DNA of 62,689 nt. Source: Rikenellaceae bacterium. GTDB lineage: Bacteria; Bacteroidota; Bacteroidia; Bacteroidales; UBA932. The stretch spans positions 1 to 62,689 of the forward strand of contig DPKJ01000007.1 of assembly GCA_003542575.1 (NCBI GenBank), given 5' to 3'. The position numbers and the translations under genes were made by a program. The notes beneath the pieces are model-generated. The model did not search any database. It saw only the letters and a program-made list of their open reading frames with translations, and was not told the origin of the DNA. This document shows, one piece after another, positions 40,600 through 50,212 of this stretch (positions within the stretch are counted from its first letter, which is position 1; each line of letters opens with the position of its first letter).

Positions 40600-42927
40600 C
40601 TAAAACATCCCGGTATCTCTGTCCGCATTTTGCAGTTTGCTGGCCTTCTCGTGATACTTAATGCCTTTGAAAATATTATATTTAACGCCTAAGACTATCA
40701 TCGATTTATTATCATCAATCCAGTTAAAGCTGCTGTATTTTACCAAACTCTCCGGTATGGTTGATGTCCTATATTTTGATTTGGTAAGGAACCAAAAGCA
40801 ACTTGCAGAAATCACAAGATCTCCTTTTGTGTAGTTTAAGTTTATATATGACTGATTTTCATTTGTTGACAAGTAAGGTCCGTTAAGATATTTACCTACA
40901 ATATTCCCAAGAAAACTGGCATTCCAGTTTTTGTACTGAAAAATAATCTGGTACCATAATGGAGCATATGTGTGTGAGAAATCTCCCGCCAAAGAGCTTG
41001 AAAGATCTGTTTTCAGAAGCTGTCCCTGGAATCGTAATGATAAGATATTGTTTTTAAAAGGCTTTATAGTTCCCGAATAGACTCCTCCATATGTTTTTGA
41101 CCAATTTCCATTCTCCGATGCAAGAATAATGTAATCAATTCCCTGAGAGAAATAGTTACTTATTGGTCTTTCAGTATGTCTGTACATTGCACTGACCTTA
41201 ACATCCAGAAATTTTGAGCTCCATCCCCAGTCAAGGTTAATTTCGTTTGAAATGCTGTGTCTCAGCTCGGGATTACCCTGTCTTATAATATGTTCAGTCA
41301 TATATACTCTGTTATTGCTAAGCTGAGCAATACTTGGCTCTGACGAGTACATTTTGTACTGAAAAGACAATACCCCTCCCTTTCCGGCGTTATATCCAAG
41401 TACTGCGGAGGGTCTGAAAACCCAATCGTCAAACTTCTGAGTATAAGTATCTCTTCTTATATTACTAAGTCCCAGACTTGCCTTGTATGAAAATTTCCCC
41501 GACTTCCCCGAGATCTCTGAATATACATAGTTTTTAAGAAATGAAGTCTGGTAATCGATGTTCTCAAAACTATTTTCCACAGTAGAGTTAAGTTTATTTG
41601 CCTCTATGGAGTAACCGGCGTTTAACCTCAACTTAGAAAACTCAGCAGAATAATTTATCTCACCAATGAATGAGATTTTATTGTTTTTCTCTATCATATT
41701 GTCCTCAAGTTCAAGTGCCCCACTTTGGTTATACTCTTTTTTCGAGTATTCATTATATGTAACAAATCCTGTTCCAACCAGGTTAATTGCAAGCTCCTGC
41801 TTGTTTTTCAGTTGTTTCCAGAAATATATATCAGCAGTAGGGCCAACGATCGATGCTTTACGCATGTCAGTACCGCTTTTGCTTTCGCTCTCATCACCCT
41901 CCTGATAATCAATATCAGAAATATTAAATCCATGGCGGGTAGTAAAATTAGGAGAAACTTTAATTTTAAGTGAATAATCTGATTCCTTCTGGTTTATAAA
42001 CATCAGGTTAATGTAGTTATCATCATACCCAAAGGCCGATTTTGAGCTCTGAAATCTCTGCATTCTTATACCATTGAACATATAATCATATGATGTTTCG
42101 ATAGTGTTTTTCTTGTAGTTTCTATGGTATAAAGAGTAATCAGCTCCAAACTGGCTTCTCCCTTTGTTATATTTAAAATAGAGCATTTCGTTTCCAAAAC
42201 CGGTATTGAAAGCCGAGGATAAATTACCACCTGCAGCAATTCCATCCTCTCTTATTTTTGTTATGATATTAAGGACACTTCCAAACTCGGCATACCTAGC
42301 AGGTGGAATATCATAATGTTCAATTCTGGATATATGCTCCGGCTTAATGGTTTTCAACTCAATCTCATTTGCATTCATTCCGTTAATCAGGATTTTTACC
42401 GCTTTACCAGTCGCAGAAGAAATTTTTTCATTTGCAGGATCATAAATTACCTGAGGAATAATTGTTGTGAGCTCAAGTGCGCTTGAAGCACCTTTGATAT
42501 CAGAAGGTAGAACAATGAATGTTGTTTTGTCACTCTGAATTTTTGTTCTGCTCTCCTGCACTGCAGCAGGACCAAGAACTTTGAAATCGGTTTCCATGAC
42601 ATGGTTTAACATCAGAGTATTGCTTCCTCCATTTATGAGTCTCAAGTTCTCCTTTAGATTTTTGTAACCCATAAATGAAATCACAAGAAGATAATTGTCT
42701 TCTTTGATCTCTTGAAACGCATAATTACCGTTTAAATCAGTAATTGCTCCATATTTAAGCTCTGTTGTGTCGGACAAATTGTATATTACAACATTTGCAA
42801 AAGGCACTGGCATGTTTTCGTTATCTTTAACACATCCCTTTATTGAAACCTGAGAATAAATCGTATTTACTGACAATAGAACAGCCAATACTCCAATGCT
42901 AAAAATTCTTAGAAACTTAATCATCAT
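40600..42927 (-). CDS. TonB-dependent-receptor-like outer-membrane beta-barrel protein
   Basis: A 775-residue outer-membrane protein: signal peptide (about 1-25), CarboxypepD_reg-like domain (about 26-110; VSIKGCVKDNENMPVPFANVVI), a plug-like domain with ILINGMNANEIELKTIKPEHISRIEHYDIPPARY (about 175-210), then a beta-barrel with alternating aromatic residues. This is the OMP_b-brl_3 group, related to SusC but smaller and without an adjacent SusD. Tandem ATG codons make the start uncertain by one residue. The ligand is unknown. It stands alone and is divergent from the M14 gene across a 378-bp gap. Confidence 0.85.
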   Translation of the reverse strand: MMIKFLRIFSIGVLAVLLSVNTIYSQVSIKGCVKDNENMPVPFANVVIYNLSDTTELKYGAITDLNGNYAFQEIKEDNYLLVISFMGYKNLKENLRLINGGSNTLMLNHVMETDFKVLGPAAVQESRTKIQSDKTTFIVLPSDIKGASSALELTTIIPQVIYDPANEKISSATGKAVKILINGMNANEIELKTIKPEHISRIEHYDIPPARYAEFGSVLNIITKIREDGIAAGGNLSSAFNTGFGNEMLYFKYNKGRSQFGADYSLYHRNYKKNTIETSYDYMFNGIRMQRFQSSKSAFGYDDNYINLMFINQKESDYSLKIKVSPNFTTRHGFNISDIDYQEGDESESKSGTDMRKASIVGPTADIYFWKQLKNKQELAINLVGTGFVTYNEYSKKEYNQSGALELEDNMIEKNNKISFIGEINYSAEFSKLRLNAGYSIEANKLNSTVENSFENIDYQTSFLKNYVYSEISGKSGKFSYKASLGLSNIRRDTYTQKFDDWVFRPSAVLGYNAGKGGVLSFQYKMYSSEPSIAQLSNNRVYMTEHIIRQGNPELRHSISNEINLDWGWSSKFLDVKVSAMYRHTERPISNYFSQGIDYIILASENGNWSKTYGGVYSGTIKPFKNNILSLRFQGQLLKTDLSSSLAGDFSHTYAPLWYQIIFQYKNWNASFLGNIVGKYLNGPYLSTNENQSYINLNYTKGDLVISASCFWFLTKSKYRTSTIPESLVKYSSFNWIDDNKSMIVLGVKYNIFKGIKYHEKASKLQNADRDTGMF

Positions 42928-43126
42928 TTTTTCGTAGTTATAAAAGTTTACTAGTTAAAATTAAACCTTCTGAAATTTTTTAAGGAACTAAAACACCTGT
43001 ATTAGTTAATGAAAGAGTTCAAACAGTCAAATATCTCTTTAAATGAGAGTTCAGGTTAGTTCAACACAAAATTTGAAGATATCCAACTAACAGACGAAAA
43101 TAAATGATAAAAAGTTGCATAAAAGG

Positions 43127-43276
43127 AAAATCTCCGCGCCACTTTGTGGTAACTGCTTAGTTATGTGCATAATAAAAACAAGCCAACTTTCGGGGTTCAC
43201 ATCAGTATAAATTGGCTCATTTTAAACACATTAATAATCTGAGATATACCACAAACTGGCGTGGAGGTTTTTTTTT
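43127..43276 (+). ncRNA. Long inverted repeat; candidate structured RNA or small mobile element
   Basis: The arms 43127-43151 and 43247-43271 pair at 24 of 25 positions (two wobbles, one C-C mismatch); the outer end of the right arm merges into nine T. Inside the 95-nt loop are AGCCAA/TTGGCT and the palindrome TTATGTGCATAA. The fold resembles a terminator-closed RNA rod of about 150 nt; as DNA, a MITE-like element with 25-bp terminal repeats is equally possible. The rest of the 42928-43305 gap is AT-rich and shows nothing else except the M14 promoter box. Confidence 0.5.
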
Positions 43277-43277
43277 A

Positions 43278-43285
43278 TATCTTTG
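43278..43285 (+). promoter_or_regulatory. Promoter -7 element of the M14 peptidase gene
   Basis: TATCTTTG, an exact TAnnTTTG match, 20 bp before the ATG at 43306 and directly after the T tract of the inverted repeat. Confidence 0.55.
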
Positions 43286-43305
43286 AAATCCAAAATTTTT
43301 AAACA

Positions 43306-45171
43306 ATGAATTTAACCAAACAAAGGTTTTTTAAGACATTTTCGATATTACTGTTGGTTTCGGTAACGCTTACATTAAAAGCAACTAATAAACAATCAGT
43401 TTATCGCAGTCCAAAACAAAATACTAATCTAAGTGCAAGTGCTGCTCAGCTTTCAGATGCCCAAAATCAAGAGAAATTTCTTACACATTACGAGAAGCAC
43501 AACTTCAACCGCACACCAAGATTTGACGAGACTGTTGCTTTTTGTAAATTGTTGTCTGACAACTCAAAAATGATAAATTTCATAACCATTGGTAAGACGC
43601 CTCAGGGTAGAGAAATTCCTTTGTTAATACTGGATCGGGACGGATTGACCAATCCCGAAGCTATAAGAGCCAAAGGGCGTGCTATTGTTTTGGCCGAGGC
43701 AGCTATTCATGCCGGAGAGCCCGATGGCAAAGATGCAGGTCTGATGCTGATGAGAGATATTGCCATCTACAACATGTATCCCGGAATACTTGATAACGTA
43801 ACATTGCTTTTCATACCAGTAATAAATCCTGACGGACACGAAGATTTTGGAAGTCATTACAGAATAAATCAGAATGGACCTGAAGAGGTAGGCGCAAGAT
43901 TTACCTCCCAAAGGCTAAATATGAACCGTGACTTTATCAAAGCAGATGCTCCTGAAACCAGAGCACTTCTTAAACTATACTCAAAATGGATGCCTGAACT
44001 CTTTATTGATATCCATGTAACAAACGGAGCAGATTTTCAGTACGTTACAACTTATGGCCTTGATCATTGCGGTTTCCTTGCCCCAAATATGTTCAAATGG
44101 ACAAAGGAGGTATTTGAAAAAGAGCTTAATAAAAAGATGGCGGATTCAGGATATCCAATTTTTCCATATTTTGAGTTCAACAGCTATACAAATCCAAGAG
44201 CCGGTGTGCTCCCCGATAATTTTCCTCCTCAGTACTCAAACGGATATGCTTCGGCAAACAACAGAATCGGAATGTTAATTGAGAATCATATTTATAAACC
44301 ATATAAAGAGAGAGTTACTTCGGCATATAAAATCATAAAACACTCTATTGAAATAGTTGGAAAAAATGCCGGTCATTTGATTAATCTTACAAAAGAGGCA
44401 GATAAATATATAGCATCAGCCAAATTCAGGGCAGATTCGCTTCCGCTACTCTTTACTCACGATCTAAAGGACAGCACTATTGTAGATTTTCTGGCATGGG
44501 CAGATAAGACAGAAACAAGCTCACTTTCAGGAGCTAAATGGACTTACTCAGACAGAAACGCTCCAATCACAATTAAGATGCCCCTCTTTACATCTTACAA
44601 ACCTGAGTTAAAGGTAAAGCTACCTGATGCCTACCTTATTCCTCAGGAGCAAACAGAGACAATTCATCTATTGGATGTACATGGAATTAAATACGAGAGA
44701 TTAAGCCACGATTCAGAATATGATGTTGAAACTTACCGTTTTGCCAATCCCAAATGGTCTCAGTTTCCTTACGAAGGGAGGGTAACATTAACTGCAGATT
44801 ATACAACTCAAAAAGAGAAAGTTACATATAGAAAAGGAGATATTATAGTTACAACTTCTCAGCCTAAAGTTAAGATATTGGCTCATATGCTGGAACCAAA
44901 ATCTCCTACATCCCTTGTCTACTGGGGCTTTTACAACCTATGGGCGAGGCCTTCGACAGAGTTCTGGATTAGGTTAAATTACATGGAGGTTAAGGGCAGA
45001 GAGATGCTGGAAAAGGATGAGGCTTTGCGTGCAGAGTTTGAGAGCAAAAAAGCAAACGACCCTGAATTCGCCTCAAATCCTAACGCAATCCTGCAGTTTT
45101 TTATGTCAAAAGTGCGCGAAAACGTTGAACCCAATGCCAACAGATACCCTGTTGGCCGATTAATGAATTAA
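43306..45171 (+). CDS. Exported M14 zinc carboxypeptidase
   Basis: A 621-residue secreted metallopeptidase. Signal peptide to about residue 26; N-terminal region; peptidase M14 domain with the zinc pair in HAGEPDGKD (His135, Glu138), the substrate-binding NMNRDF, third ligand His in DIHVTNG and a catalytic Glu candidate in LIENHIYKPY (about residue 326). A long C-terminal beta-rich extension (about 400-600) follows, as in Bacteroidetes M14 proteins of unknown specificity. The start is supported by the promoter 20 bp upstream. It is monocistronic with a weak terminator. Confidence 0.87.
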   Translation: MNLTKQRFFKTFSILLLVSVTLTLKATNKQSVYRSPKQNTNLSASAAQLSDAQNQEKFLTHYEKHNFNRTPRFDETVAFCKLLSDNSKMINFITIGKTPQGREIPLLILDRDGLTNPEAIRAKGRAIVLAEAAIHAGEPDGKDAGLMLMRDIAIYNMYPGILDNVTLLFIPVINPDGHEDFGSHYRINQNGPEEVGARFTSQRLNMNRDFIKADAPETRALLKLYSKWMPELFIDIHVTNGADFQYVTTYGLDHCGFLAPNMFKWTKEVFEKELNKKMADSGYPIFPYFEFNSYTNPRAGVLPDNFPPQYSNGYASANNRIGMLIENHIYKPYKERVTSAYKIIKHSIEIVGKNAGHLINLTKEADKYIASAKFRADSLPLLFTHDLKDSTIVDFLAWADKTETSSLSGAKWTYSDRNAPITIKMPLFTSYKPELKVKLPDAYLIPQEQTETIHLLDVHGIKYERLSHDSEYDVETYRFANPKWSQFPYEGRVTLTADYTTQKEKVTYRKGDIIVTTSQPKVKILAHMLEPKSPTSLVYWGFYNLWARPSTEFWIRLNYMEVKGREMLEKDEALRAEFESKKANDPEFASNPNAILQFFMSKVRENVEPNANRYPVGRLMN

Positions 45172-45262
45172 TTGTCTGGGAAAATTTTAAACACTTTAAA
45201 TTTAACGCTGCTAAATAACATTATTCATTAACGCTGATCTTTAAGCAGGTACAAATCTTTTT

Positions 45263-45282
45263 CAGATATTAATCTGTTTTTT
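45263..45282 (+). terminator. Weak terminator after the M14 gene
   Basis: Short stem CAGAT-N4-ATCTG followed by six T, 91 bp after the M14 stop and 5 bp before the convergent ubiA stop. The stem is only 5 bp. Confidence 0.4.
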
Positions 45283-45287
45283 AGAAT

Positions 45288-46247
45288 TTAAAGACTCCGG
45301 AAAAACAGAAGGTCGCTTATAACAAAGAGGGCAAACAAAATGGCTGCATAACCATTAGCAGTGAAAAAAGCAGCATTTATTCTTGAAAGGTTTTTTGGCG
45401 TTACAATCAGGTGTTGCCACAGTAACAGCAATGAAAAAATTGCAGCACCTGCGATATATAACCAACTCAAATGACCCGCATTAACAACAACTGATTCACC
45501 ATCACTTATTGTGTTTAAGCTTTCGTTTAGAATCAATCGACTTTTATTTACTGTAAAATAGAAGATTACTAATAGAGGCACAATCAGTGAATGGCCAACA
45601 GATGAAATTATGAGCCCTACCCTTTTCCCAAATAATTGTGGCACTGAATGTAATTTATTGGCTGCATCAAACTCCTCATCTGCCAAAGCATAAATAATGT
45701 CAAACCCACTTACCCAAAGCAATACAATCATCGATAAAATAACCGGAGCCAGAGCAAATTCACCAGTCACACTCAGATAAGCTCCTGTTGGTGCTATAGC
45801 AAGGCCTAAACCCAGAACATAATGGCAGAGTGCAGTATATCTCTTCATAAGACTATACCCAAGCACAACCATCAATGCCGGAAACGACAATAAAAATGTC
45901 AATCCATTAATGAAATAGGCAGCTGTTATGAAAAGTAAGGAGTTAACAATCACAAAAATCAATACAGATTCCGGCTTTAGAACCTTAGCAGGCAACTCTC
46001 TGCCGGCAGTTCTGGGATTTCTCAAATCAAACTCTCTGTCAAGATATCGGTTGAAACCCATTGCGGCATTGCGAGCTGTTACCATTGATGCCAAAACAAG
46101 CAGAAGCAACTGCCATGTAAAGCGGTGATCTGTTGTTGTAATTGCCAGGACAAATCCAATCAGTGCAAATGGTAAGGCAAATACAGTATGCGAAAATTTC
46201 ACAAGACTCAGAAAATCAGAGAGTGTCTTAATCACAGACTTTGCCAT
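45288..46247 (-). CDS. UbiA-family prenyltransferase, MqnP-like
   Basis: Inner-membrane prenyltransferase of 319 residues with about eight hydrophobic segments. The first Asp-rich motif is in AMGFNRYLDREFDLRNPRTAGRELP (about 62-86) and the second in DIIYALADEEFD (about 183-194). The RxAAMGFNR...NPRTAGRELP form is typical of the 4-hydroxybenzoate-prenyltransferase-like group that includes MqnP of the futalosine menaquinone route, more so than MenA. A menaquinone role is inferred. It lies 15 bp after pheT on the same strand and is probably co-transcribed with it. Confidence 0.85.
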   Translation of the reverse strand: MAKSVIKTLSDFLSLVKFSHTVFALPFALIGFVLAITTTDHRFTWQLLLLVLASMVTARNAAMGFNRYLDREFDLRNPRTAGRELPAKVLKPESVLIFVIVNSLLFITAAYFINGLTFLLSFPALMVVLGYSLMKRYTALCHYVLGLGLAIAPTGAYLSVTGEFALAPVILSMIVLLWVSGFDIIYALADEEFDAANKLHSVPQLFGKRVGLIISSVGHSLIVPLLVIFYFTVNKSRLILNESLNTISDGESVVVNAGHLSWLYIAGAAIFSLLLLWQHLIVTPKNLSRINAAFFTANGYAAILFALFVISDLLFFRSL

Positions 46248-46262
46248 AGAGTGTTTGTTATG

Positions 46263-48728
46263 TTAACGAAGAGTAGCTCCAAACTTATTCATAAAGGCTG
46301 TAAGAAGTTTGTTCATGACATCTTCGACATATTTGTCGGTGAGTGTTTTCTCAAGATCCTGAAGAGTAAAGCTGATTGCATACTGCTTCTTTCCATCTGG
46401 AATTTTGTCTCCCCTGTATACATCAAACAGAACTACTTGCTTCAGAATCTTCTTTTCAGTTGCAAAAGCAGTTGCTCTTATCTCCGAGAAAGAAACCTTC
46501 TCATCAATAAGAAGAGCTAAATCTCTTTTAACCTCCGGAAACTTAGGAAGTTCAGAATAAAGCACCCTCTTTTTTCTTACAATACCCAATAATACATCCC
46601 ACGAAATTTCAGCAGCAAAAACGGGCTGCTTAATATCAAACTGCTTTAAAAGCATATTACTGATTGTTCCCATTACTGCAACCCTCTTTCCACCTTTGGT
46701 CAAAATCTCCATTCCCTCGACAAAGATATCGGCAGGTGCAGAGGAGTAATCCAAATCGTACAGGTTAACACCAAATCTCTTAAGAAGAGCCTCAAGATAA
46801 CCCTTTAGCATAAAGTAAGAAGAAGCTGCCCTCTTACCTCTCCAGTAGGCGTAGCCGGGACCTGTCACAACCAGCGAAAGCTTAGCACTCTCTTTATAGT
46901 CTTTTAGTTTTTCATCACCGCCTTCAGGAATATATGAATAAACATTACCAAACTCAAAGAGTTTCAGATCATTCTGCTGGCGGTTTATATTATAAGCAAC
47001 AACCTCCAAACCATTCAACAACAAAGTCTGACGCATCGAGTTGAGGTCAGAACTCAGCGGATTGAGAATTTTCACCAGATTTTCAGCAGGATAAGATTTC
47101 AATTTCTGATAGTAATCGCCCTTGGTCAAAGAGTTATTCATCATCTCATAAAATCCATTGTTTACCAATAAATTGGCAGACAACTCCCTTATTCTCTCCG
47201 GATCGGGTTTGATTCCGGGAGTAAGAGAGGCACTCATCCTCTCGGGTAATTCAATATTGTTGTACCCGTAAATTCTCAATACATCCTCCACAACATCACA
47301 CTCTCTTGTAACATCAACCCTATATCCCGGAACTGCAACTGTCGCATATTCATTATTTGAAGAGAGAATTTCATAATCAAGAAGTCCAATTATTGAAAGA
47401 ATATTTGCTGCACCTATCTTTTTCCCGATAAGATCTTCCATTCTTGAGAAGTCTAACGAAACAACAGCCCTATCAATTATAACAGGACATGCCTTTTTAA
47501 TCTCTCCCACAACCTTTGCTCCGGCAATCTCTGCCAGTAAAATTGATGCACGTTTCAATGCATAAGATAGAATTTCATGGTTTGCACCTCTCTCAAAGCG
47601 GAAAGAGGCGTCTGTCTTTAGCGAATGTCTTTTTGAACTTTTCCTGATAGAGACAGGGTTGAAATAGGCACTCTCAAGAAATATTGAGGTTGTACTCTCT
47701 GTAACTCCCGAATTTTCACCTCCGAAAACTCCACCAAGGCACATAGGGCTCTTTGCATTACAAATCATAAGGTCCTCACCGGACATCTCACGTGCTACAC
47801 CATCGAGTGTTACAAATTTTTCACCATTAGCAGCTCTTCTGACAACAACTTTGCCCCCCTCGACCTTTTCAAGATCAAATGCATGCAAAGGGTGTCCTGT
47901 TTCGTGCAGTATGAAATTGGTAATATCAACCACATTATTAATCGGCCTGACTCCTGCTGCCCTTAATGCTTTCTGAAGCCATTCCGGAGAAGGAGCTACC
48001 TTAATGTTATCTAGAGTAAGTCCATAGTATTTTGGAGCACCATCTGGTGCCACTAATTCAATTTCAGCTGCTTTTACGCCGGAGTTTGACTTTTCAAGCT
48101 GATTAAATTGGCTCTCTGACGGAAAATTCAATGAGACCTCATAGCCATGATATTTCAAATAGGCATATAAATCTCTCGCAACACCCATATGAGATGCTGC
48201 ATCAATTCTGTTAGGCGTAAGCCCTATTTCAAAAACAGTGTCAGATTCCAGTTTAAGATAATCCTTTGCAGAGGTCCCTACAACAGCACTATCAGGAAGA
48301 ACCAAAATTCCATCGTGAGAGTCACCAATTCCAAGTTCATCCTCAGCACAAATCATCCCCATACTCTCAACACCACGGATTTTTGACCTCTTAATTTTAA
48401 CCTCTTCGCCATTGCTGAATGTAAGAGTTGTACCAACAGTTGCCACAAGTACCTTTTGTCCTGCAGCTACATTGGGAGCACCGCAAACAATCTGAAGAAG
48501 TTCACCCTGACCGGCATCAACTTTGGTCAGGCTCAGTTTGTCTGCATCGGGGTGCTTAGAGCACTCCATAACAGAACCTACAAAAACGCCGGCAAGACCA
48601 CCGGGAATATCCTCAGCCTCCTCCATTGCCTCAACTTCAAGGCCTATTGATGTAAGAATTGATGCAAGCTCTTCCGGAGCTAAATTTACATTTATGTATC
48701 TCTTTAACCAATTATACGAGATTTTCAT
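46263..48728 (-). CDS. pheT: Phenylalanine-tRNA ligase beta subunit
   Basis: Larger subunit of the (alpha-beta)2 phenylalanyl-tRNA synthetase. In 821 residues: N-terminal B1 and EMAP-like tRNA-binding domain (about 40-150; VGSVMECSKHPDADKLSL, VCGAPNV), B3/B4 editing domain, B5 domain, catalytic-like core and C-terminal ferredoxin-fold anticodon-binding domain (PKFPEVKRDLALLID). Length is standard for bacteria. pheS is not adjacent, which is common in Bacteroidetes. It lies between ftsY (48 bp) and ubiA (15 bp) in one direction. Confidence 0.97.
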   Translation of the reverse strand: MKISYNWLKRYINVNLAPEELASILTSIGLEVEAMEEAEDIPGGLAGVFVGSVMECSKHPDADKLSLTKVDAGQGELLQIVCGAPNVAAGQKVLVATVGTTLTFSNGEEVKIKRSKIRGVESMGMICAEDELGIGDSHDGILVLPDSAVVGTSAKDYLKLESDTVFEIGLTPNRIDAASHMGVARDLYAYLKYHGYEVSLNFPSESQFNQLEKSNSGVKAAEIELVAPDGAPKYYGLTLDNIKVAPSPEWLQKALRAAGVRPINNVVDITNFILHETGHPLHAFDLEKVEGGKVVVRRAANGEKFVTLDGVAREMSGEDLMICNAKSPMCLGGVFGGENSGVTESTTSIFLESAYFNPVSIRKSSKRHSLKTDASFRFERGANHEILSYALKRASILLAEIAGAKVVGEIKKACPVIIDRAVVSLDFSRMEDLIGKKIGAANILSIIGLLDYEILSSNNEYATVAVPGYRVDVTRECDVVEDVLRIYGYNNIELPERMSASLTPGIKPDPERIRELSANLLVNNGFYEMMNNSLTKGDYYQKLKSYPAENLVKILNPLSSDLNSMRQTLLLNGLEVVAYNINRQQNDLKLFEFGNVYSYIPEGGDEKLKDYKESAKLSLVVTGPGYAYWRGKRAASSYFMLKGYLEALLKRFGVNLYDLDYSSAPADIFVEGMEILTKGGKRVAVMGTISNMLLKQFDIKQPVFAAEISWDVLLGIVRKKRVLYSELPKFPEVKRDLALLIDEKVSFSEIRATAFATEKKILKQVVLFDVYRGDKIPDGKKQYAISFTLQDLEKTLTDKYVEDVMNKLLTAFMNKFGATLR

Positions 48729-48776
48729 TTGGCGTTTAAATTTGGTGTTAAAAACTGGATGTTAATTTGTTGTGTA

Positions 48777-49733
48777 CTATGAGAAGAGAGACTCAACGAA
48801 CTCTTTTTTGTTGAATACCTGAAGATCTTCTATCTTCTCTCCTACACCTATGAATTTAACCGGGATTTTAAATTGATCTGAAATTCCGATAACAACTCCC
48901 CCTTTGGCAGTCCCGTCAAGCTTTGTTACAGCTAATGCAGTTACATCGGTTGCCTTTGTAAACTCTTTTGCCTGCTGGTATGCATTCTGTCCGGTAGATC
49001 CGTCAAGAACCAACAGCACCTCATGGGGGGCATCCGGAATGAGTTTTCTCATTACATTCCTGATTTTTGTCAACTCATTCATAAGATTTACCTTATTGTG
49101 TAGTCTGCCGGCAGTGTCGATAAGAACCACATCTATGTTCTGTGCCATGGCAGAAGATATTGTATCAAATGCAACAGATGCAGGGTCTGCCCCCATCGCC
49201 TGTTTAACAATCGGCACTCCTGCCCTTTCGCTCCATATTGTAAGCTGGTCTACTGCGGCTGCCCTGAAGGTGTCTGCTGCTCCAAGAAGAACACTCTTGC
49301 CTGATGCCTTTAATCTGGCTGCAAGTTTACCAATGGTTGTAGTTTTACCTACACCATTAACACCCACAACCATAACCACAAAAGGCTTTTTAGAAAAATC
49401 AAAGGGCTCTTCCGGTGTAAAATTGTCATCAATATTTAGAAGAGCCTCTATTTCACTTCTGAGAATAAAGTTTAATTCATCGGAATTCATAAATTTATCT
49501 CTGGCAACCCTCTCCTCAAGTCTCTCAATTATTCTGAGAGTTGTTTCAACCCCGATATCTGAAGCCACAAGTGCCTCCTCAATATCATCAAGAATAGTGT
49601 CGTCAACCTTTGATTTTCCGGCAACTGCTCTTGCCAGTTTATCAAAAATGCCTGATTTGGTTTTGGCCAGACCAGACTCTAACGCACTCTTCTCCTCTTT
49701 TGATTTTGATCCGAATAATCCGAATAATGCCAT
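48777..49733 (-). CDS. ftsY: Signal recognition particle receptor FtsY
   Basis: SRP receptor GTPase that docks ribosome-nascent-chain complexes at the membrane. A short N-terminus (MALFGLFGSKSKEE) leads into the helical N domain (about 25-95) and the G domain: GVNGVGKTTTIGKLA (about 124-138), DTFRAAA, DTAGR, TKLDGTAKGG. At 318 residues it lacks the long acidic A domain of E. coli FtsY, usual for this phylum. It has its own promoter box (49752-49759) behind a terminator that ends the upstream ribosomal-protein unit. Confidence 0.96.
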   Translation of the reverse strand: MALFGLFGSKSKEEKSALESGLAKTKSGIFDKLARAVAGKSKVDDTILDDIEEALVASDIGVETTLRIIERLEERVARDKFMNSDELNFILRSEIEALLNIDDNFTPEEPFDFSKKPFVVMVVGVNGVGKTTTIGKLAARLKASGKSVLLGAADTFRAAAVDQLTIWSERAGVPIVKQAMGADPASVAFDTISSAMAQNIDVVLIDTAGRLHNKVNLMNELTKIRNVMRKLIPDAPHEVLLVLDGSTGQNAYQQAKEFTKATDVTALAVTKLDGTAKGGVVIGISDQFKIPVKFIGVGEKIEDLQVFNKKEFVESLFS

Positions 49734-49751
49734 TACTGTTTATTTAATCGT

Positions 49752-49759
49752 CAAAGATA
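49752..49759 (-). promoter_or_regulatory. Promoter -7 element of ftsY-pheT-ubiA
   Basis: TATCTTTG on the minus strand, 19 bp before the ftsY ATG. Its -33 region falls in the T tract of the terminator just upstream. Confidence 0.55.
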
Positions 49760-49771
49760 CAAATATTGAAA

Positions 49772-49810
49772 CCAAAAATAAAGAGGCTGCCCTAAAAAAG
49801 GCAACCTCTT
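49772..49810 (-). terminator. Terminator after DUF4295
   Basis: Stem AAGAGG-C-TGCC (49781-49791) / GGCA-A-CCTCTT (49800-49810), with one mismatch; on the minus strand it is followed by TATTTTTGG. It separates the rpmB-rpmG-DUF4295 genes from ftsY. Confidence 0.75.
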
Positions 49811-49833
49811 TATAAATCTCTTATATAGTAAGA

Positions 49834-49995
49834 CTATTTCTTGCTGAAGAAATCCTTTGCGCCCTCTACAGGAACCATCTCCTCCTGAAACGCATAAGAA
49901 CCGCTGCGCTCTGAGCGCACCATACGAATGCACTTAACAGTTGTTTTGCTCTGTCCTTTACCTCCGCCGAATGTAGCAACTACTTTCTTTGCCAT
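49834..49995 (-). CDS. DUF4295 small basic protein
   Basis: A 53-codon gene starting MAKKVVATFGGGKGQSKT and ending AKDFFSKK, found by translating the gap between ftsY and rpmG. It matches the Bacteroidetes-specific DUF4295 family, small basic proteins always encoded after L28 and L33, therefore probably ribosome-associated. It lies 22 bp after rpmG and is followed by a terminator. Function is unknown. Confidence 0.88.
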   Translation of the reverse strand: MAKKVVATFGGGKGQSKTTVKCIRMVRSERSGSYAFQEEMVPVEGAKDFFSKK

Positions 49996-50017
49996 TTTAT
50001 TATAATTTTATTTATTC

Positions 50018-50200
50018 TTACTTGATTTCACGATGAAGAGTAACCTTCTTCAAATATGGGTTGTATTTCTTACGCTCCAGACGCTGAGTTGTGTTCTTCT
50101 TATTCTTGGTAGTAATATACCTTGAAATACCGGGAACACCGCTCTCCCTTTGCTCTGTGCACTCCAGGATAACCTGAATTCTGTTACCTTTCTTTGCCAT
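50018..50200 (-). CDS. rpmG: 50S ribosomal protein L33
   Basis: A 60-residue bL33 protein: MAKKGNRIQVILECTEQ, ...GISRYITTKNKKNTTQRLERKKYNPYLKKVTLHREIK. Only one Cys remains, so this is the zinc-free type. It lies 12 bp after rpmB and 22 bp before DUF4295 in one operon. Confidence 0.97.
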   Translation of the reverse strand: MAKKGNRIQVILECTEQRESGVPGISRYITTKNKKNTTQRLERKKYNPYLKKVTLHREIK

Positions 50201-50212
50201 ATTGCTTAAATA

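Noticed and set aside
40600..42927. SusC/SusD polysaccharide utilisation locus
   Set aside because: No SusD-like lipoprotein, glycoside hydrolase or sensor is adjacent; the barrel protein is a smaller OMP_b-brl_3 type.
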